Position numbers and translations under genes: made by a program. A model generated the notes under the pieces. That model saw only the letters and a program-made list of their open reading frames with translations, was not told where the DNA came from and made no database searches. Shown here piece by piece: positions 1 to 8,308 of a stretch of 64,000 nucleotides of DNA. The stretch is from NCBI RefSeq assembly GCF_001278075.1, contig NZ_CP011340.1:5453501-5517500 (forward strand). The letters are read 5' to 3'. Within the stretch, counting starts at the first letter, position 1. Each line of letters opens with the position of its first letter. This DNA is from Streptomyces pristinaespiralis (GTDB taxonomy: Bacteria > Actinomycetota > Actinomycetes > Streptomycetales > Streptomycetaceae).

Positions 1-70
1 CGGGCGCCACTTGTCCGCACGGCCGGCGCGGCGTGAAGGCCCGGGCCGCGCGGCGTACCGGCTCGGTCCG

Positions 71-1162
71 CTACGTGAGGCCGAGCTCCGCGCAGGCGTC
101 CGCGAACTCGGGGACGCAGATCTGCTCCACCGTGTAGAGGCCGTCGGCGACGACGGTCTCCTTGATGTTCTCCTTGGTCAGCGCGATGACCGGGATGCGC
201 ACGGTGGGGACGGACTTCTCCGTCGGGGTGTCGATGTCCGTGTGCGCTGCGGCTCCGAGGGACATGTTCCTGGCCAGCAGGATGGCCATCTCGGCGGCGG
301 CCGCGGCCTCCGGCGCGTACTGCTTGTAGACCGTCATGTACTGATCGCCGGCGACGATGCGCTGCACCGCCGCCAGTTCCGCGTCCTGGCCGGTGACCGG
401 CGGGAGGTCGGTCAGGCCGGCGCCCTTGAGCGCGGAGATGATGCCGCCTGCCATGCCGTCGTTGGCCGAGTAGACGCCGGTGATGGCGTCCTTGCCGAGG
501 GTGGCGATCGCCGCGTCCATGTTGGCCTTGGCGTTCTCCGGCTTCCAGTCCTTGGTGTCGTACTCCAGGCCGATCTCGACCTTGCCGTCGAGCTCGGTGT
601 GGGCGCCCTTCTTGAACATGGCGGCGTTCGGGTCCGTGAGCGCGCCGTTCATCATCACGACCTTGCCGGATCTGGCGTCGTCACCGAGGGCCTCCAGCAG
701 GGCCTTGCCCTGGATGTGGCCGACCTGTTCGTTGTCGAACGAGACGTAGCCGTCGATCGGTCCCTCGGCGAGGCGGTCGAAGGCGACGACGGGGATGCCG
801 GCCTCGTCGGCCTTCTCGATCGCGCCGGCGATGGCCTTGGCGTCCACCGCGTCGACGATGAGCACGTCGACCTGCTCGTCGATCATGGATTCGAGCTGCT
901 GCGTCTGCAGACCGGCGTCGTGCTTGGCGTTGGCGTAGAGGACCTTGCCCTTGCTGTTGGTGAGGCGGGCTATGCGTTCCTCGATGACCGGTTTGTCGAA
1001 CTGCTCGTAGCGAGCGGCCTGGTTCTCCGGAAGCAGCAGACCAACAACGATGTCATCGCTCAGCCTTACACCCGGCTCCTCGGTGGTCCCACAGCCGGAG
1101 AGCGGTACGACCATCGCGGCGGTGGCGGCTGCGACGGCGGCGCGACGCAGAAGTGCATTCAT
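71..1162 (-). CDS. Sugar ABC transporter substrate-binding lipoprotein
   Basis: This is a periplasmic-binding-protein type 1 solute receptor of the xylose/ribose class, anchored outside the membrane to feed a sugar ABC transporter. The N-terminus is a lipoprotein signal with lipobox LSGC at about residues 21-24, and the rest (363 residues in all) is one two-lobed binding domain with the family's typical text (QTQQLESMIDEQVDVLIV, then YSANDGMAGG and VTGQDAE). I chose the ATG at 1162 because AGGGAGG lies just upstream and the lipoprotein signal starts there; a longer reading frame exists but adds an unlikely leader. The ATPase and permease partners would lie left of the window. The sugar cannot be read from the sequence; xylose is a guess from family resemblance. 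Confidence 0.88.
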   Translation of the reverse strand: MNALLRRAAVAAATAAMVVPLSGCGTTEEPGVRLSDDIVVGLLLPENQAARYEQFDKPVIEERIARLTNSKGKVLYANAKHDAGLQTQQLESMIDEQVDVLIVDAVDAKAIAGAIEKADEAGIPVVAFDRLAEGPIDGYVSFDNEQVGHIQGKALLEALGDDARSGKVVMMNGALTDPNAAMFKKGAHTELDGKVEIGLEYDTKDWKPENAKANMDAAIATLGKDAITGVYSANDGMAGGIISALKGAGLTDLPPVTGQDAELAAVQRIVAGDQYMTVYKQYAPEAAAAAEMAILLARNMSLGAAAHTDIDTPTEKSVPTVRIPVIALTKENIKETVVADGLYTVEQICVPEFADACAELGLT

Positions 1163-1477
1163 TGGTTGAATCCAACCTCCCTGACAGGCTGCATCAATTG
1201 CAGCCAAGGTGGCCGAAAGCCAACTCTGTGGGCCGAGAAGCGTCAAGAGCCGCACGGTTAACGTGACCGCAACGTGATTCTGTGTAATCAACGGTTCAAG
1301 TAGCTGCGACGGCGCCGACGGCGGGGCCGTCCGTCCGGGCCGTCCGTCCGTCCCGGGTCCGCGGAGGTCCCCCCTGATGTGACCGGCCGGGAACCTGGAG
1401 AGGGAGTTGTTCGTCTTCCCGTGTGCGCGAGGCCGGCGCGATCACGTCCCGGCCGTCACCGACAGAGGGAGGGGCGC
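1163..1477. other. Divergent intergenic region, no gene seen
   Basis: These 315 bases separate the sugar-binding protein (minus) from the DUF6412 gene (plus). I see no convincing coding sequence. The left part is AT-richer than its surroundings and holds a small inverted repeat (see 1187-1205), as expected for a regulated promoter of the transporter. The right part is GC-rich with CCGTCCGT-type short repeats and no recognisable site. Confidence 0.6.
1187..1205. promoter_or_regulatory. Inverted repeat, probable operator of sugar transporter
   Basis: The sequence holds GGCTGCA, 5 bases, then TGCAGCC, a perfect 7-base inverted repeat 25 bases upstream of the transporter gene start. The location and size fit a LacI- or ROK-type operator. 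The cognate regulator is not identified. Confidence 0.4.
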
Positions 1478-1795
1478 ATGGCCGGTCGTACGGCGCGGCT
1501 GCTCCGCCCCGCCGCGCTGCTGCTCCTGCTGCTGGTCGAGATCCTGCTCGTCGACGGCGGCAGCATCTCCGCCGCGCTCGCGCTCGCCGCGACGGCCACC
1601 GCCGCCGTCGGATCCGCCCTCGTCGTCTGCGCCGTCATCAGCGCGCGCTGCGCGCCCGTCGTGCCACGCACCCGGATCCGGACCGCCCTGCGCGACCGTG
1701 AGCAACGCACCGCGTTCCTCTCGCAGCGCGATCCCGACGCCCGGGGGCGTACGCGTCCCCGAGCGCCCGGCCGTCCCCTCCTGACGGCCCTGTAG
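1478..1795 (+). CDS. Small membrane protein, DUF6412-like
   Basis: This 105-residue protein has two hydrophobic segments (about residues 9-25 and 28-54) followed by a basic, Arg/Pro-rich tail, so it should sit in the cytoplasmic membrane with a cytosolic tail. It resembles the DUF6412 family, which I recall as commonly encoded beside YidC-type insertases in actinomycetes, and yidC does follow here after 91 bases. The ATG at 1478 is preceded by a good GAGGGAGGGG ribosome site. No enzymatic function can be inferred; a helper role for the neighbouring insertase is only a contextual guess. Confidence 0.7.
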   Translation: MAGRTARLLRPAALLLLLLVEILLVDGGSISAALALAATATAAVGSALVVCAVISARCAPVVPRTRIRTALRDREQRTAFLSQRDPDARGRTRPRAPGRPLLTAL

Positions 1796-1886
1796 GCACC
1801 ACCACGCCACCACGCAGTCCCCGCGCGGGCCGTCATGCCGTCATGTCCTCGTTCCCGGCACGACGAGACCCCCGGAGGGCTCACGC

Positions 1887-2624
1887 ATGTCCGTTTTCGC
1901 CACCCTGGTCGAGCAGCTCGCCGAGCTGCTCGAGCCGCTGTTCGCCGCGTCCGCCACCGCTGCCGCGATCATCGCCTTCACCGCGCTCGTACGCCTCGCC
2001 GTCCACCCCCTCTCCCGCGCGGCCGCCCGTGGACAGAAGGCCCGCACCCGCCTCGCGCCGCAGCTCGCCGAACTGCGCGTCAAGTACGGCAGCAACGCCA
2101 AGGATGCGGAGCGGCTGCAGAAGGCCACGATGGAGCTGTACGCGCGGGAGAAGGTGTCGCCGCTCTCAGGGTGCCTGCCGAGCCTGCTCCAGCTGCCGGC
2201 GTTCTTCCTGATGTACCACCTGTTCTCGAACGCGGAGATCGGGGGCGAGCCGAACGGACTCCTCGGCCACGCGCTGTTCGACGCGCCCCTCGGCGGCCGC
2301 TGGACGGACGCCCTCGCGGACGGCGGGATGTTCGGCGGTGCCGGCCTCGTCTACGTCGCTCTCTTCGTGATCGTCGCCGCCGTCGCGACCTTCACCTACC
2401 GGCGCACCAAGCGGCAGATGGCCGCCGCGCCCATGACCGGCGAACAGATGCCGGGCATGGTGGCGATGACCAAGGTCGTGCCGCTGCTGTCGTTCTTCAC
2501 GCTCGCGACCGTCGCGGTCGTGCCGCTCGCCGCCGCGCTCTACGTCGTCACCTCCACCACCTGGACGGCGGTGGAGCGGGTGTTCCTCTACCGGGACACA
2601 CCGATGCCGGTGGCGCAGCTCTGA
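1887..2624 (+). CDS. yidC: YidC/Oxa1-family membrane protein insertase
   Basis: YidC/Oxa1 proteins insert and fold membrane proteins, alone or with the Sec translocon. This 245-residue copy shows the family core: a first transmembrane segment (about 14-40), a charged cytosolic hairpin (ARGQKARTRLAPQLAELRVKYG), then the conserved SPLSGCLPSLLQLPAFFLMY segment and two later membrane helices (about 150-170 and 195-215). It is short and without the large periplasmic domain of proteobacterial YidC, as usual in Gram-positives. The main housekeeping yidC of Streptomyces lies near the origin beside rnpA, so this is probably a second paralogue. The ATG at 1887 follows CCGGAGGG. Confidence 0.85.
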   Translation: MSVFATLVEQLAELLEPLFAASATAAAIIAFTALVRLAVHPLSRAAARGQKARTRLAPQLAELRVKYGSNAKDAERLQKATMELYAREKVSPLSGCLPSLLQLPAFFLMYHLFSNAEIGGEPNGLLGHALFDAPLGGRWTDALADGGMFGGAGLVYVALFVIVAAVATFTYRRTKRQMAAAPMTGEQMPGMVAMTKVVPLLSFFTLATVAVVPLAAALYVVTSTTWTAVERVFLYRDTPMPVAQL

Positions 2625-2686
2625 TCAGGGGCGGGCGAGGTGGTGCAGCTCTGAACGGGTGCGGGCGCGGGGCGGCTGCCGGGGAT

Positions 2687-3022
2687 TCAGTGGCCGCGCG
2701 GCGCGTACATGATGACGGCCATCCCGGCGAGGCAGATCAAGGCGCCGGCGATGTCGTAACGGTCGGGCCGGTAGCCGTCCGCGATCACGCCCCAGGCGAG
2801 GGAACCGGCGACGAAGACACCGCCGTACGCGGCGAGGATGCGCCCGAAGTTCGCGTCGCTCTGGAACGTGGCGACGACGCCGTACAGGCCGAGCGCGACC
2901 ACCCCGCCGCCGACCCAGAGCAGCCCCCGGTGTTCACGAAGGCCCTGCCAGACGAGCCAGGCCCCGCCGATCTCGAGGAAGGCCGCGGCGAGGAAGAGGG
3001 CGACCGAGCGTGCGACGGACAT
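2687..3022 (-). CDS. YnfA family (UPF0060) membrane protein
   Basis: This is a 111-residue protein with four predicted membrane helices matching the YnfA/UPF0060 family, small proteins of the drug/metabolite transporter fold. Family markers are the start [18 protein letters not shown], the segment [20 protein letters not shown] and the end [15 protein letters not shown] chose the ATG at 3022 because the first membrane helix begins directly after it; a reading frame extending to 3187 adds a basic leader unlike the family. It converges with yidC across about 60 bases. Some YnfA proteins are proposed SMR-like exporters; its substrate here is unknown. Confidence 0.85.
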   Translation of the reverse strand: MSVARSVALFLAAAFLEIGGAWLVWQGLREHRGLLWVGGGVVALGLYGVVATFQSDANFGRILAAYGGVFVAGSLAWGVIADGYRPDRYDIAGALICLAGMAVIMYAPRGH

Positions 3023-3238
3023 GGCGACGACCCTAGCGGGGCGGGGCGGCGCCCCGCGCCGGGTGGGGTCGCGCCCCTGCGCCGCGGTGGCGCCCCGTGC
3101 CCGGGCGCGTGCGGGGCACGGCACCCGGGCCGGTCCGGCGCCCCGCACGGGAGCCGGCAGCCCCGAACGGCCGGAGTCCCTACCCATCGGTAAGGGTCCA
3201 GGTTGTGAACAGGGTCTTGCAGGGTGGTCGGATGTCTT

Positions 3239-3258
3239 GGAGGATCAGCCAATCCTCC
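3239..3258. promoter_or_regulatory. Inverted repeat upstream of FAH-family gene
   Basis: GGAGGAT, six bases, then ATCCTCC form a perfect 7-base inverted repeat about 60 bases before the FAH-family start, followed at once by a third half-site copy (ATCCTCCG). This is probably a GntR- or IclR-type operator governing the gene at 3318. The regulator is not in the window neighbourhood. Confidence 0.4.
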
Positions 3259-3317
3259 GATCCTCCGATGGCCGCACCTGTCGGGCCGGGCTCGCACTCG
3301 ACCAGGGGAGACTGACC

Positions 3318-4175
3318 ATGAAGTTGCTGCGTGTCGGCACGGCGGGCGCCGAGCGTCCCGCGCTGCTCGACCAGGACGGGACGCTTCGCGACCTGTCCGG
3401 TCTCGTCACGGACATCGACGGGGCGCTGCTCGCCGACGCCGCCGCCCTCGACCGGATCAGGACCGCGGCCGAAGCCGGTGACCTGCCCGTACTCGACGCG
3501 GCCGGGCTCCGCATCGGGCCGCCGGTGGGCCGGATCGGAAAGGTCGTGTGCATCGGGCTGAACTACCACGACCACGCCGCGGAGACCGGGGCCGAACCCC
3601 CGGCGGAGCCGGTCGTCTTCTTCAAGGCCGCCGACACCGTCGTCGGACCGGACGACACCGTGCTCGTGCCCCGCGGCAGCCGCAAGACCGACTGGGAGGT
3701 CGAGCTCGCGGTGGTCATCGGACGTACGGCCCGCTACATCGAGCCGGACGAGGACCCGCTCTCGTACGTCGCCGGCTACGCGGTCGCTCATGACGTGTCG
3801 GAGCGCGAGTTCCAGATCGAGCGCGGCGGCACCTGGGACAAGGGCAAGAACTGCGAGACGTTCAACCCGCTGGGGCCGTGGCTCGTGACCCCCGACGAGG
3901 TGCCGGACCCGCAGGCCCTGGGACTGCGGCTGTGGGTCAACGGGGAGCTCAAGCAGAACGGTACGACCGCGGACCAGATCTTCCCGGTCGCCGACGTCGT
4001 CCGTTACGTCAGCCGGTTCATGGCCCTGTACCCGGGCGACGTCATCAACACCGGTACGCCGGCGGGGGTCGCGCTCGGACAGCCCGAGCCGAAGCCGTTC
4101 CTGCGCGCCGGGGACGTGGTCGAGCTCGAGATCGACGGCCTCGGCCGCCAGCGCCAGGAGCTCAAGGACGCCTGA
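3318..4175 (+). CDS. Fumarylacetoacetate hydrolase family protein
   Basis: This 285-residue protein belongs to the FAH superfamily, metal-dependent enzymes that cleave or isomerise beta-diketo acids in aromatic-acid and sugar-acid catabolism. It shows the FAH core: VCIGLNYHDHAAE (about 77-89), the metal ligands in KTDWEVELAVVIG (E127, E129) and AHDVSEREFQ (D159), the lid segment GKNCETFNPLGPW, and the closing MALYPGDVINTGTPAGV. The family includes 2,4-diketo-3-deoxy-L-fuconate hydrolase and hydroxyhepta-dienedioate isomerase, and sequence alone does not separate these. The ATG at 3318 follows GGGGAG. No catabolic partner enzymes adjoin it; an inverted repeat upstream suggests local regulation. 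Confidence 0.88.
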   Translation: MKLLRVGTAGAERPALLDQDGTLRDLSGLVTDIDGALLADAAALDRIRTAAEAGDLPVLDAAGLRIGPPVGRIGKVVCIGLNYHDHAAETGAEPPAEPVVFFKAADTVVGPDDTVLVPRGSRKTDWEVELAVVIGRTARYIEPDEDPLSYVAGYAVAHDVSEREFQIERGGTWDKGKNCETFNPLGPWLVTPDEVPDPQALGLRLWVNGELKQNGTTADQIFPVADVVRYVSRFMALYPGDVINTGTPAGVALGQPEPKPFLRAGDVVELEIDGLGRQRQELKDA

Positions 4176-4274
4176 GCCCGCACGCCGCGTCCGCACGCCC
4201 GCGACGGGGGGCGTGCGGTGCGGCGGACGCGGCTCGGACCGCACCCGCCGCACCGCACGGATGCGAAGGCGGTG

Positions 4275-4763
4275 TCACCTGGCGATGAAGCGCTCCAGCG
4301 CCTCGACCACCATCGCGTGGTCCTCCGCCTGCGGCAGACCCGAGACCGTCACGGAGCCGACGACACCCGCTCCGACGACCGTGATCGGGAAGGATCCGCC
4401 GTGCGCCGCGTACAGGTCCGGGTCCAGCCGTGAGGACTCCTCGAACGTGGTGCCCTTGGCGCGGTGGCGTGCCCCGACCAGGTACGAACTCTCGCCGTAG
4501 CGTTCCACGACCCGCCGCTTGCGGTCGATCCACGCGTCGTTGTCGGCGCTCGAGCCCGGCAGCGCGGCGTGGAACAGCTGCTGTGCCCCGCGGCGGATGT
4601 CGATGGCGACCGGCGCCTCGCGCAGGTGCGCCATCTCGACCAGCATGCTGCCGAGCGCCCATGCGTCGGAGTGCGTGAACCGGCGCAGCGTGAGCCGCCG
4701 CTCCTGCTGGACGATCTCGTCGACGGTGAGGTGGGGGACCGGCTTCATCGTGTCCGTGTTCAT
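4275..4763 (-). CDS. GlcG/HbpS-type heme-degrading domain protein
   Basis: This 162-residue protein matches the GlcG/HbpS/UPF0303 group, small alpha/beta proteins of which some bind heme or cobalamin. Visible family text is SDAWALGSMLVEMA, then PVAIDIRRGAQQLFHAALPGS, GTTFEESSRLDP and FPITVVGAGVVGSVTVSGLPQAEDHAMVVEAL. There is no signal peptide, so it is cytosolic, unlike secreted HbpS. Its ATG overlaps the stop of the upstream oxidoreductase (ATGA), so the two genes are translationally coupled and probably act on the same substrate, perhaps a sugar-derived compound rather than heme. Confidence 0.82.
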   Translation of the reverse strand: MNTDTMKPVPHLTVDEIVQQERRLTLRRFTHSDAWALGSMLVEMAHLREAPVAIDIRRGAQQLFHAALPGSSADNDAWIDRKRRVVERYGESSYLVGARHRAKGTTFEESSRLDPDLYAAHGGSFPITVVGAGVVGSVTVSGLPQAEDHAMVVEALERFIAR

Positions 4764-5851
4764 GCGGTGACCTCCACGGTGACGGTGATCCCTTCACGAG
4801 CGGAACGGCGGGCGGCCTCCAGTACGTCCAGAGCGGCCGCGGCCTCCTCCGCGGTGACCGGCGGAGCGGCCTTGTCGCGCACCGCGGCGGCGACCGCCGC
4901 GTAGTACGCGGGGTAGTCGCCCGGCACTGTCTCCACGGGAGCGCCCCCGCCCGTCAGCGGCGACTCTCCCGCACCGACCCGGCCCCACATCGACTCCGGC
5001 TCCACGCCCCACGGCTCGCCGTCGTCAGGACGGCGGCCGGCGCGCAGCGCGTCCTCCTGCGGGTCCAGGCCGTACTTCACGTACCCGCCTTCGCTGCCCA
5101 GAACCCGGAATCGAGGGCCGAGCTGCGCGGTCGTGGCGCTGACGTACAGATGCGAGCGGACGCCGTTCGCGTGTGTGATCGCGATGAACGTGTCGTCGTC
5201 GGCCCTGGCGCCGGGGCGGCGCACGTCGGACTCCGCGTACACCCGCGCCGCCGGGCCGAAGAGGGTCAGCGCCTGGTCGACGACGTGGCTGCCCAGGTCG
5301 TAGAGGAGGCCGCCGATCTCCTGCGGGTCGCCCGACTCGCGCCAGCCGCCCTTGAGCTGCGGGCGCCAGCGCTCGAAACGGGACTCGAAGCGCTGCACCT
5401 CACCGAGCTCGCCGGCCTCGACGAGCCCCCGCAGGGTCAGGAAGTCGTTGTCCCAGCGGCGGTTCTGGAAGACGGAGAGCACCAGGCCGCGTTCGGCGGC
5501 GAGCGCGGCCAGCGCCCGTGCCTCGGTGGCCGTACCGGCGATGGGCTTGTCGACGACGACCGCGGTACCCGCCTCGAGCGCGGCGCGGGCGAGCGGGACG
5601 TGGGTCTTGTTCGGGGTGGCGACGACCATCAGGTCGAGCTCGTCGGCGCGCGCCCACAGACGGTCCGGTGACGCCTCGACGCGGACGCCGGGGAACCGGG
5701 CGCGGGCCTGCTCCTGCCGCTCGGGGCTGGAGGTGACGACCGTGTCGAGGACGAGTCCCTCCGTCGCGGCGATCAGCGGGGCGTGGAAGACGGAGCCCGC
5801 CAGGCCGTAGCCGATGAGGGCGACGCGGAGGGGTGAGCCGGTACCAGTCAT
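4760..5851 (-). CDS. Gfo/Idh/MocA family oxidoreductase
   Basis: This is an NAD(P)-dependent sugar or cyclitol dehydrogenase. The nucleotide fold starts with ALIGYGLAGSVFHAPL (glycine motif at about 13-19), the active-site loop contains VVVDKPIAG (K101 in place of the classic EKP lysine), and the C-terminal domain has GGLLYDLGSHVVDQAL, where the histidine is the usual catalytic candidate. With 363 residues it has normal family length. I prefer the ATG at 5851; an in-frame GTG lies nine bases further up. It diverges from a ROK regulator with a shared palindromic promoter region and overlaps the following GlcG-like gene, so the pair is probably a ROK-controlled operon. Confidence 0.88.
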   Translation of the reverse strand: MTGTGSPLRVALIGYGLAGSVFHAPLIAATEGLVLDTVVTSSPERQEQARARFPGVRVEASPDRLWARADELDLMVVATPNKTHVPLARAALEAGTAVVVDKPIAGTATEARALAALAAERGLVLSVFQNRRWDNDFLTLRGLVEAGELGEVQRFESRFERWRPQLKGGWRESGDPQEIGGLLYDLGSHVVDQALTLFGPAARVYAESDVRRPGARADDDTFIAITHANGVRSHLYVSATTAQLGPRFRVLGSEGGYVKYGLDPQEDALRAGRRPDDGEPWGVEPESMWGRVGAGESPLTGGGAPVETVPGDYPAYYAAVAAAVRDKAAPPVTAEEAAAALDVLEAARRSAREGITVTVEVTA

Positions 5852-5860
5852 GCCGTCCAC

Positions 5861-5881
5861 TTAAGCAACGGTGTTGCCAAA
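5861..5881. promoter_or_regulatory. Probable ROK operator in divergent promoter
   Basis: GCAAC, GGT, GTTGC forms a perfect inverted repeat, and the flanks extend it (TTAAGCAAC / GTTGCCAAA, 7 of 9 paired). It lies between the divergent oxidoreductase and ROK regulator, a few bases from both starts, so the ROK protein probably binds here and controls both genes. Confidence 0.5.
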
Positions 5882-5907
5882 GTGCAAGCGGGGCGGACAA
5901 TGGAAGG

Positions 5908-7086
5908 GTGAACAGGAGCATGGCGGGAGTGGGAGCCAATCTGCCCGCGCTGCGCAGCCACAATGCGGCGCTCGTCCTCGATCTGCTGCGGACAGCCGGC
6001 GAGGGCGGCATCAGCAGGCTCGAACTGGCCGAGGGCACGGGGCTCACGCCCCAGGCCGTCAGCAAGATTGTCGCCCGTCTGCGCGAGGAGGGCACGGTCG
6101 CGGAGGCGGGCCAGCGCGCGTCGACCGGGGGCAAACCGCGGACGGTGCTGCGGCTGGTGCCCTCCGCGGGGTACGCGCTGGGCGTCCATCTGGACCGCGA
6201 CGAACTCACCGTGGTCCTCCTCGACCTCGCGGGCACCCGTGTCGCCGGCCGGAGGGTCCCGCTGGACCTCGGCGCCGGCACGGAGGCGGTCGTCGCGAAG
6301 ACGGTGGCCGAGGTCGGCGTCCTGCTGGCGGACGCGGACCCGGCCGGACCGGCCGGTCCCGTCCTCGGCGATGCCGGACTGCGGGTGCTCGGGGTCGGCG
6401 TCGCCATGCCGGGGCCGCTCGACCACTTCAACGGCGTGACCCAGCGAGTCACCGGATACCCCCAGTGGGAGGGCTTTCCGCTGCGCGACGTGCTCGCGGG
6501 ACGTCTCGGGCTGCCCGTCGTCCTCGACAAGGACACCAACGCCGCCGCCCTCGGGATCGCCCTGCGCGGCCCCGGCGATTCCTTCGCCTACCTCCACCTC
6601 GGCACCGGGCTCGGCGCCGGACTGGTCCTCGGCGGCGTGCTCTACCGGGGCGCACGCACCGACGCCGGAGAGTTCGGCCACCAGGTGATCCAGCTCGACG
6701 GACCCGAATGCACCTGCGGCAGACGCGGCTGCATCGAGGTGCTCTGCCTGGAAGCGGTCGCCCGTGGCGACATCGAGGGGGCCGCCCGCCTCCTCGGCGT
6801 CGGCGCCACCAACCTCGTGGAACTGCTCGACATCGAGCGGGTCCTCCTCGGCGGCCGTGTGATCGACGACGCGGCGGACGAGTTCGTAGGGGGCGTGCGT
6901 GCGGTGCTCGCCGCGCGCACCGATGTCCCGGTGGCGGCCGCCGCGGAGGGCGGCGAGCAGATCGTCGCCGACGGCGCCGCCCAGCTCGTGCTCGCACCGC
7001 TCTTCGGCCGGTCGGAGGCGGTGTCCCCGGCCGCTGCGTCCCAGGAGGAGCCGCAGGCCAATCGTCCGGCGCCGGAAATACGCTGA
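5908..7086 (+). CDS. ROK family transcriptional regulator
   Basis: This is a NagC/XylR-type repressor that senses a sugar or sugar phosphate. An N-terminal winged helix-turn-helix (about residues 13-75, GISRLELAEGTGLTPQAVSKIV) is followed by the ROK sugar-kinase fold. The zinc site is complete: GEFGH (H258) and CTCGRRGC (C268, C270, C275). The kinase-type aspartate is present in LDKDTNAAALG (D209). At 392 residues the domain after the zinc site looks shorter than usual. The start is uncertain: GTG at 5908 or ATG at 5920, neither with well-spaced ribosome sites. It diverges from the oxidoreductase at 4760-5851 and probably represses it. Confidence 0.88.
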   Translation: MNRSMAGVGANLPALRSHNAALVLDLLRTAGEGGISRLELAEGTGLTPQAVSKIVARLREEGTVAEAGQRASTGGKPRTVLRLVPSAGYALGVHLDRDELTVVLLDLAGTRVAGRRVPLDLGAGTEAVVAKTVAEVGVLLADADPAGPAGPVLGDAGLRVLGVGVAMPGPLDHFNGVTQRVTGYPQWEGFPLRDVLAGRLGLPVVLDKDTNAAALGIALRGPGDSFAYLHLGTGLGAGLVLGGVLYRGARTDAGEFGHQVIQLDGPECTCGRRGCIEVLCLEAVARGDIEGAARLLGVGATNLVELLDIERVLLGGRVIDDAADEFVGGVRAVLAARTDVPVAAAAEGGEQIVADGAAQLVLAPLFGRSEAVSPAAASQEEPQANRPAPEIR

Positions 7087-7218
7087 CAGGAGGGGCGTTC
7101 AGCCGCTGATCGGCCGTACGGGGCCCGCCGTGCCCGTGCCGGCGGGCACACATGGCACGGTCCCGGGCCACGCCCGGGCGATCCCGGCAGTACGCGAGCA
7201 AGCAAAGGCCTGCCTCTC

Positions 7219-8112
7219 ATGCGAACGCGCAACGCCCTCGCCCTCGGAGCCGCCGCGGCGCTGATCGCGTCCGCGCTGATCAGCGGCTCCGCCGCCATCG
7301 CCGCCCGCACCCCCCGCCCACCGGTCCCCGCCACGTTCGCCGCGCCGTCCGCGTCCGCCGCGCCGGCCGAGGACCGGTCCGGCGACCGGCCCGCCGACCG
7401 TGCCCCCACCTGTGGCAAGGACTCCGACCCGGCGTTCCCGATCAGGACCCGTATCCACGGTGGTCCCACGACCGTCCGGTCCGGTTCCGGCTTCCACCCC
7501 TGGTCGGTGGACCTCACCAACACCACGCGCGAGACCTGCCACCGGATCCATCCGGTCATCGTCCTCACCGCCCAGGACCGGGGGCTCACCGAGGACCGCG
7601 TCACCCTCGAGTTCCACGACGAGGACGCGGACCGCTGGCGCCCGGTCGTGCTCGAGGAGACAACGGAGGACGAGATCGTGGGCGTCTTCGACGGCTTCCA
7701 GGGCTTCGCCGTACCGGCCGGCGGGACGGTCACCGTGCGGACGAGGCTCTCGCTCGCCGCCGGTACGCCCTCGAACACGGTCACCGTCAACGCCGCCGTC
7801 GTACAGCGCAAGGGGGACGACGGCGACTGGGTGGGCGAGTCGGGGGAATACCGCTTCACCGTCGTGGCGGGGGAGGGGGACCCGTCCTCCGAGCCCACCC
7901 CCGCCCGGCCCACCGCGGACCCGTCACCCAGCGGGTCGCGTGCCGAGGTCACGCCCGTCAGTGCGTCACCGAGCCGGTCCGGCCAGCTCGCCACCACCGG
8001 GTCCGGACCGCTCACCCGGATCGGCGTCGGGGTCGGCGGCGCGATCCTGCTGGGCGCCGGAGCCCTGGCGCTCCTCACCCGCCACCGGCGCGCGCGGCCG
8101 CGCAGGCGCTGA
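7219..8112 (+). CDS. Secreted cell-wall protein with LAxTG sorting signal
   Basis: This 297-residue protein has a signal peptide (about 1-30), an extracellular domain with two cysteines (C65, C107) likely to form a disulfide, a Pro/Ser-rich stalk (about 221-255), and a complete C-terminal sorting signal: LATTG (257-261), a hydrophobic helix (about 268-286) and a basic tail. LAxTG is the motif favoured by class E sortases of Streptomyces, so it is probably covalently attached to peptidoglycan. A class F sortase is encoded 1.7 kb downstream, which may or may not use this substrate. The function of the exposed domain is unknown. Confidence 0.82.
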   Translation: MRTRNALALGAAAALIASALISGSAAIAARTPRPPVPATFAAPSASAAPAEDRSGDRPADRAPTCGKDSDPAFPIRTRIHGGPTTVRSGSGFHPWSVDLTNTTRETCHRIHPVIVLTAQDRGLTEDRVTLEFHDEDADRWRPVVLEETTEDEIVGVFDGFQGFAVPAGGTVTVRTRLSLAAGTPSNTVTVNAAVVQRKGDDGDWVGESGEYRFTVVAGEGDPSSEPTPARPTADPSPSGSRAEVTPVSASPSRSGQLATTGSGPLTRIGVGVGGAILLGAGALALLTRHRRARPRRR

Positions 8113-8308
8113 CCCGGCCGGGCGCGCGTACCGCGCCGACGCCCTTCCGCCCAGCGTCGAGGCAAGACGGACGGCGGCGGACGACCGACAGGGACGGACA
8201 TCTGCCCGGCCGGGTGAAGATCCAGACATCCTGATTAGTCTTGGGGCGTCGCCACAGCGCAGTCGCGGCGCCCCAGCACGCATACATGCACCGGCAGGAG
8301 TCCGTCTG

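Noticed and set aside
8240..8280. Riboswitch before the NagD-like gene
   Set aside because: Only a simple 7-base stem is visible with no known aptamer pattern.
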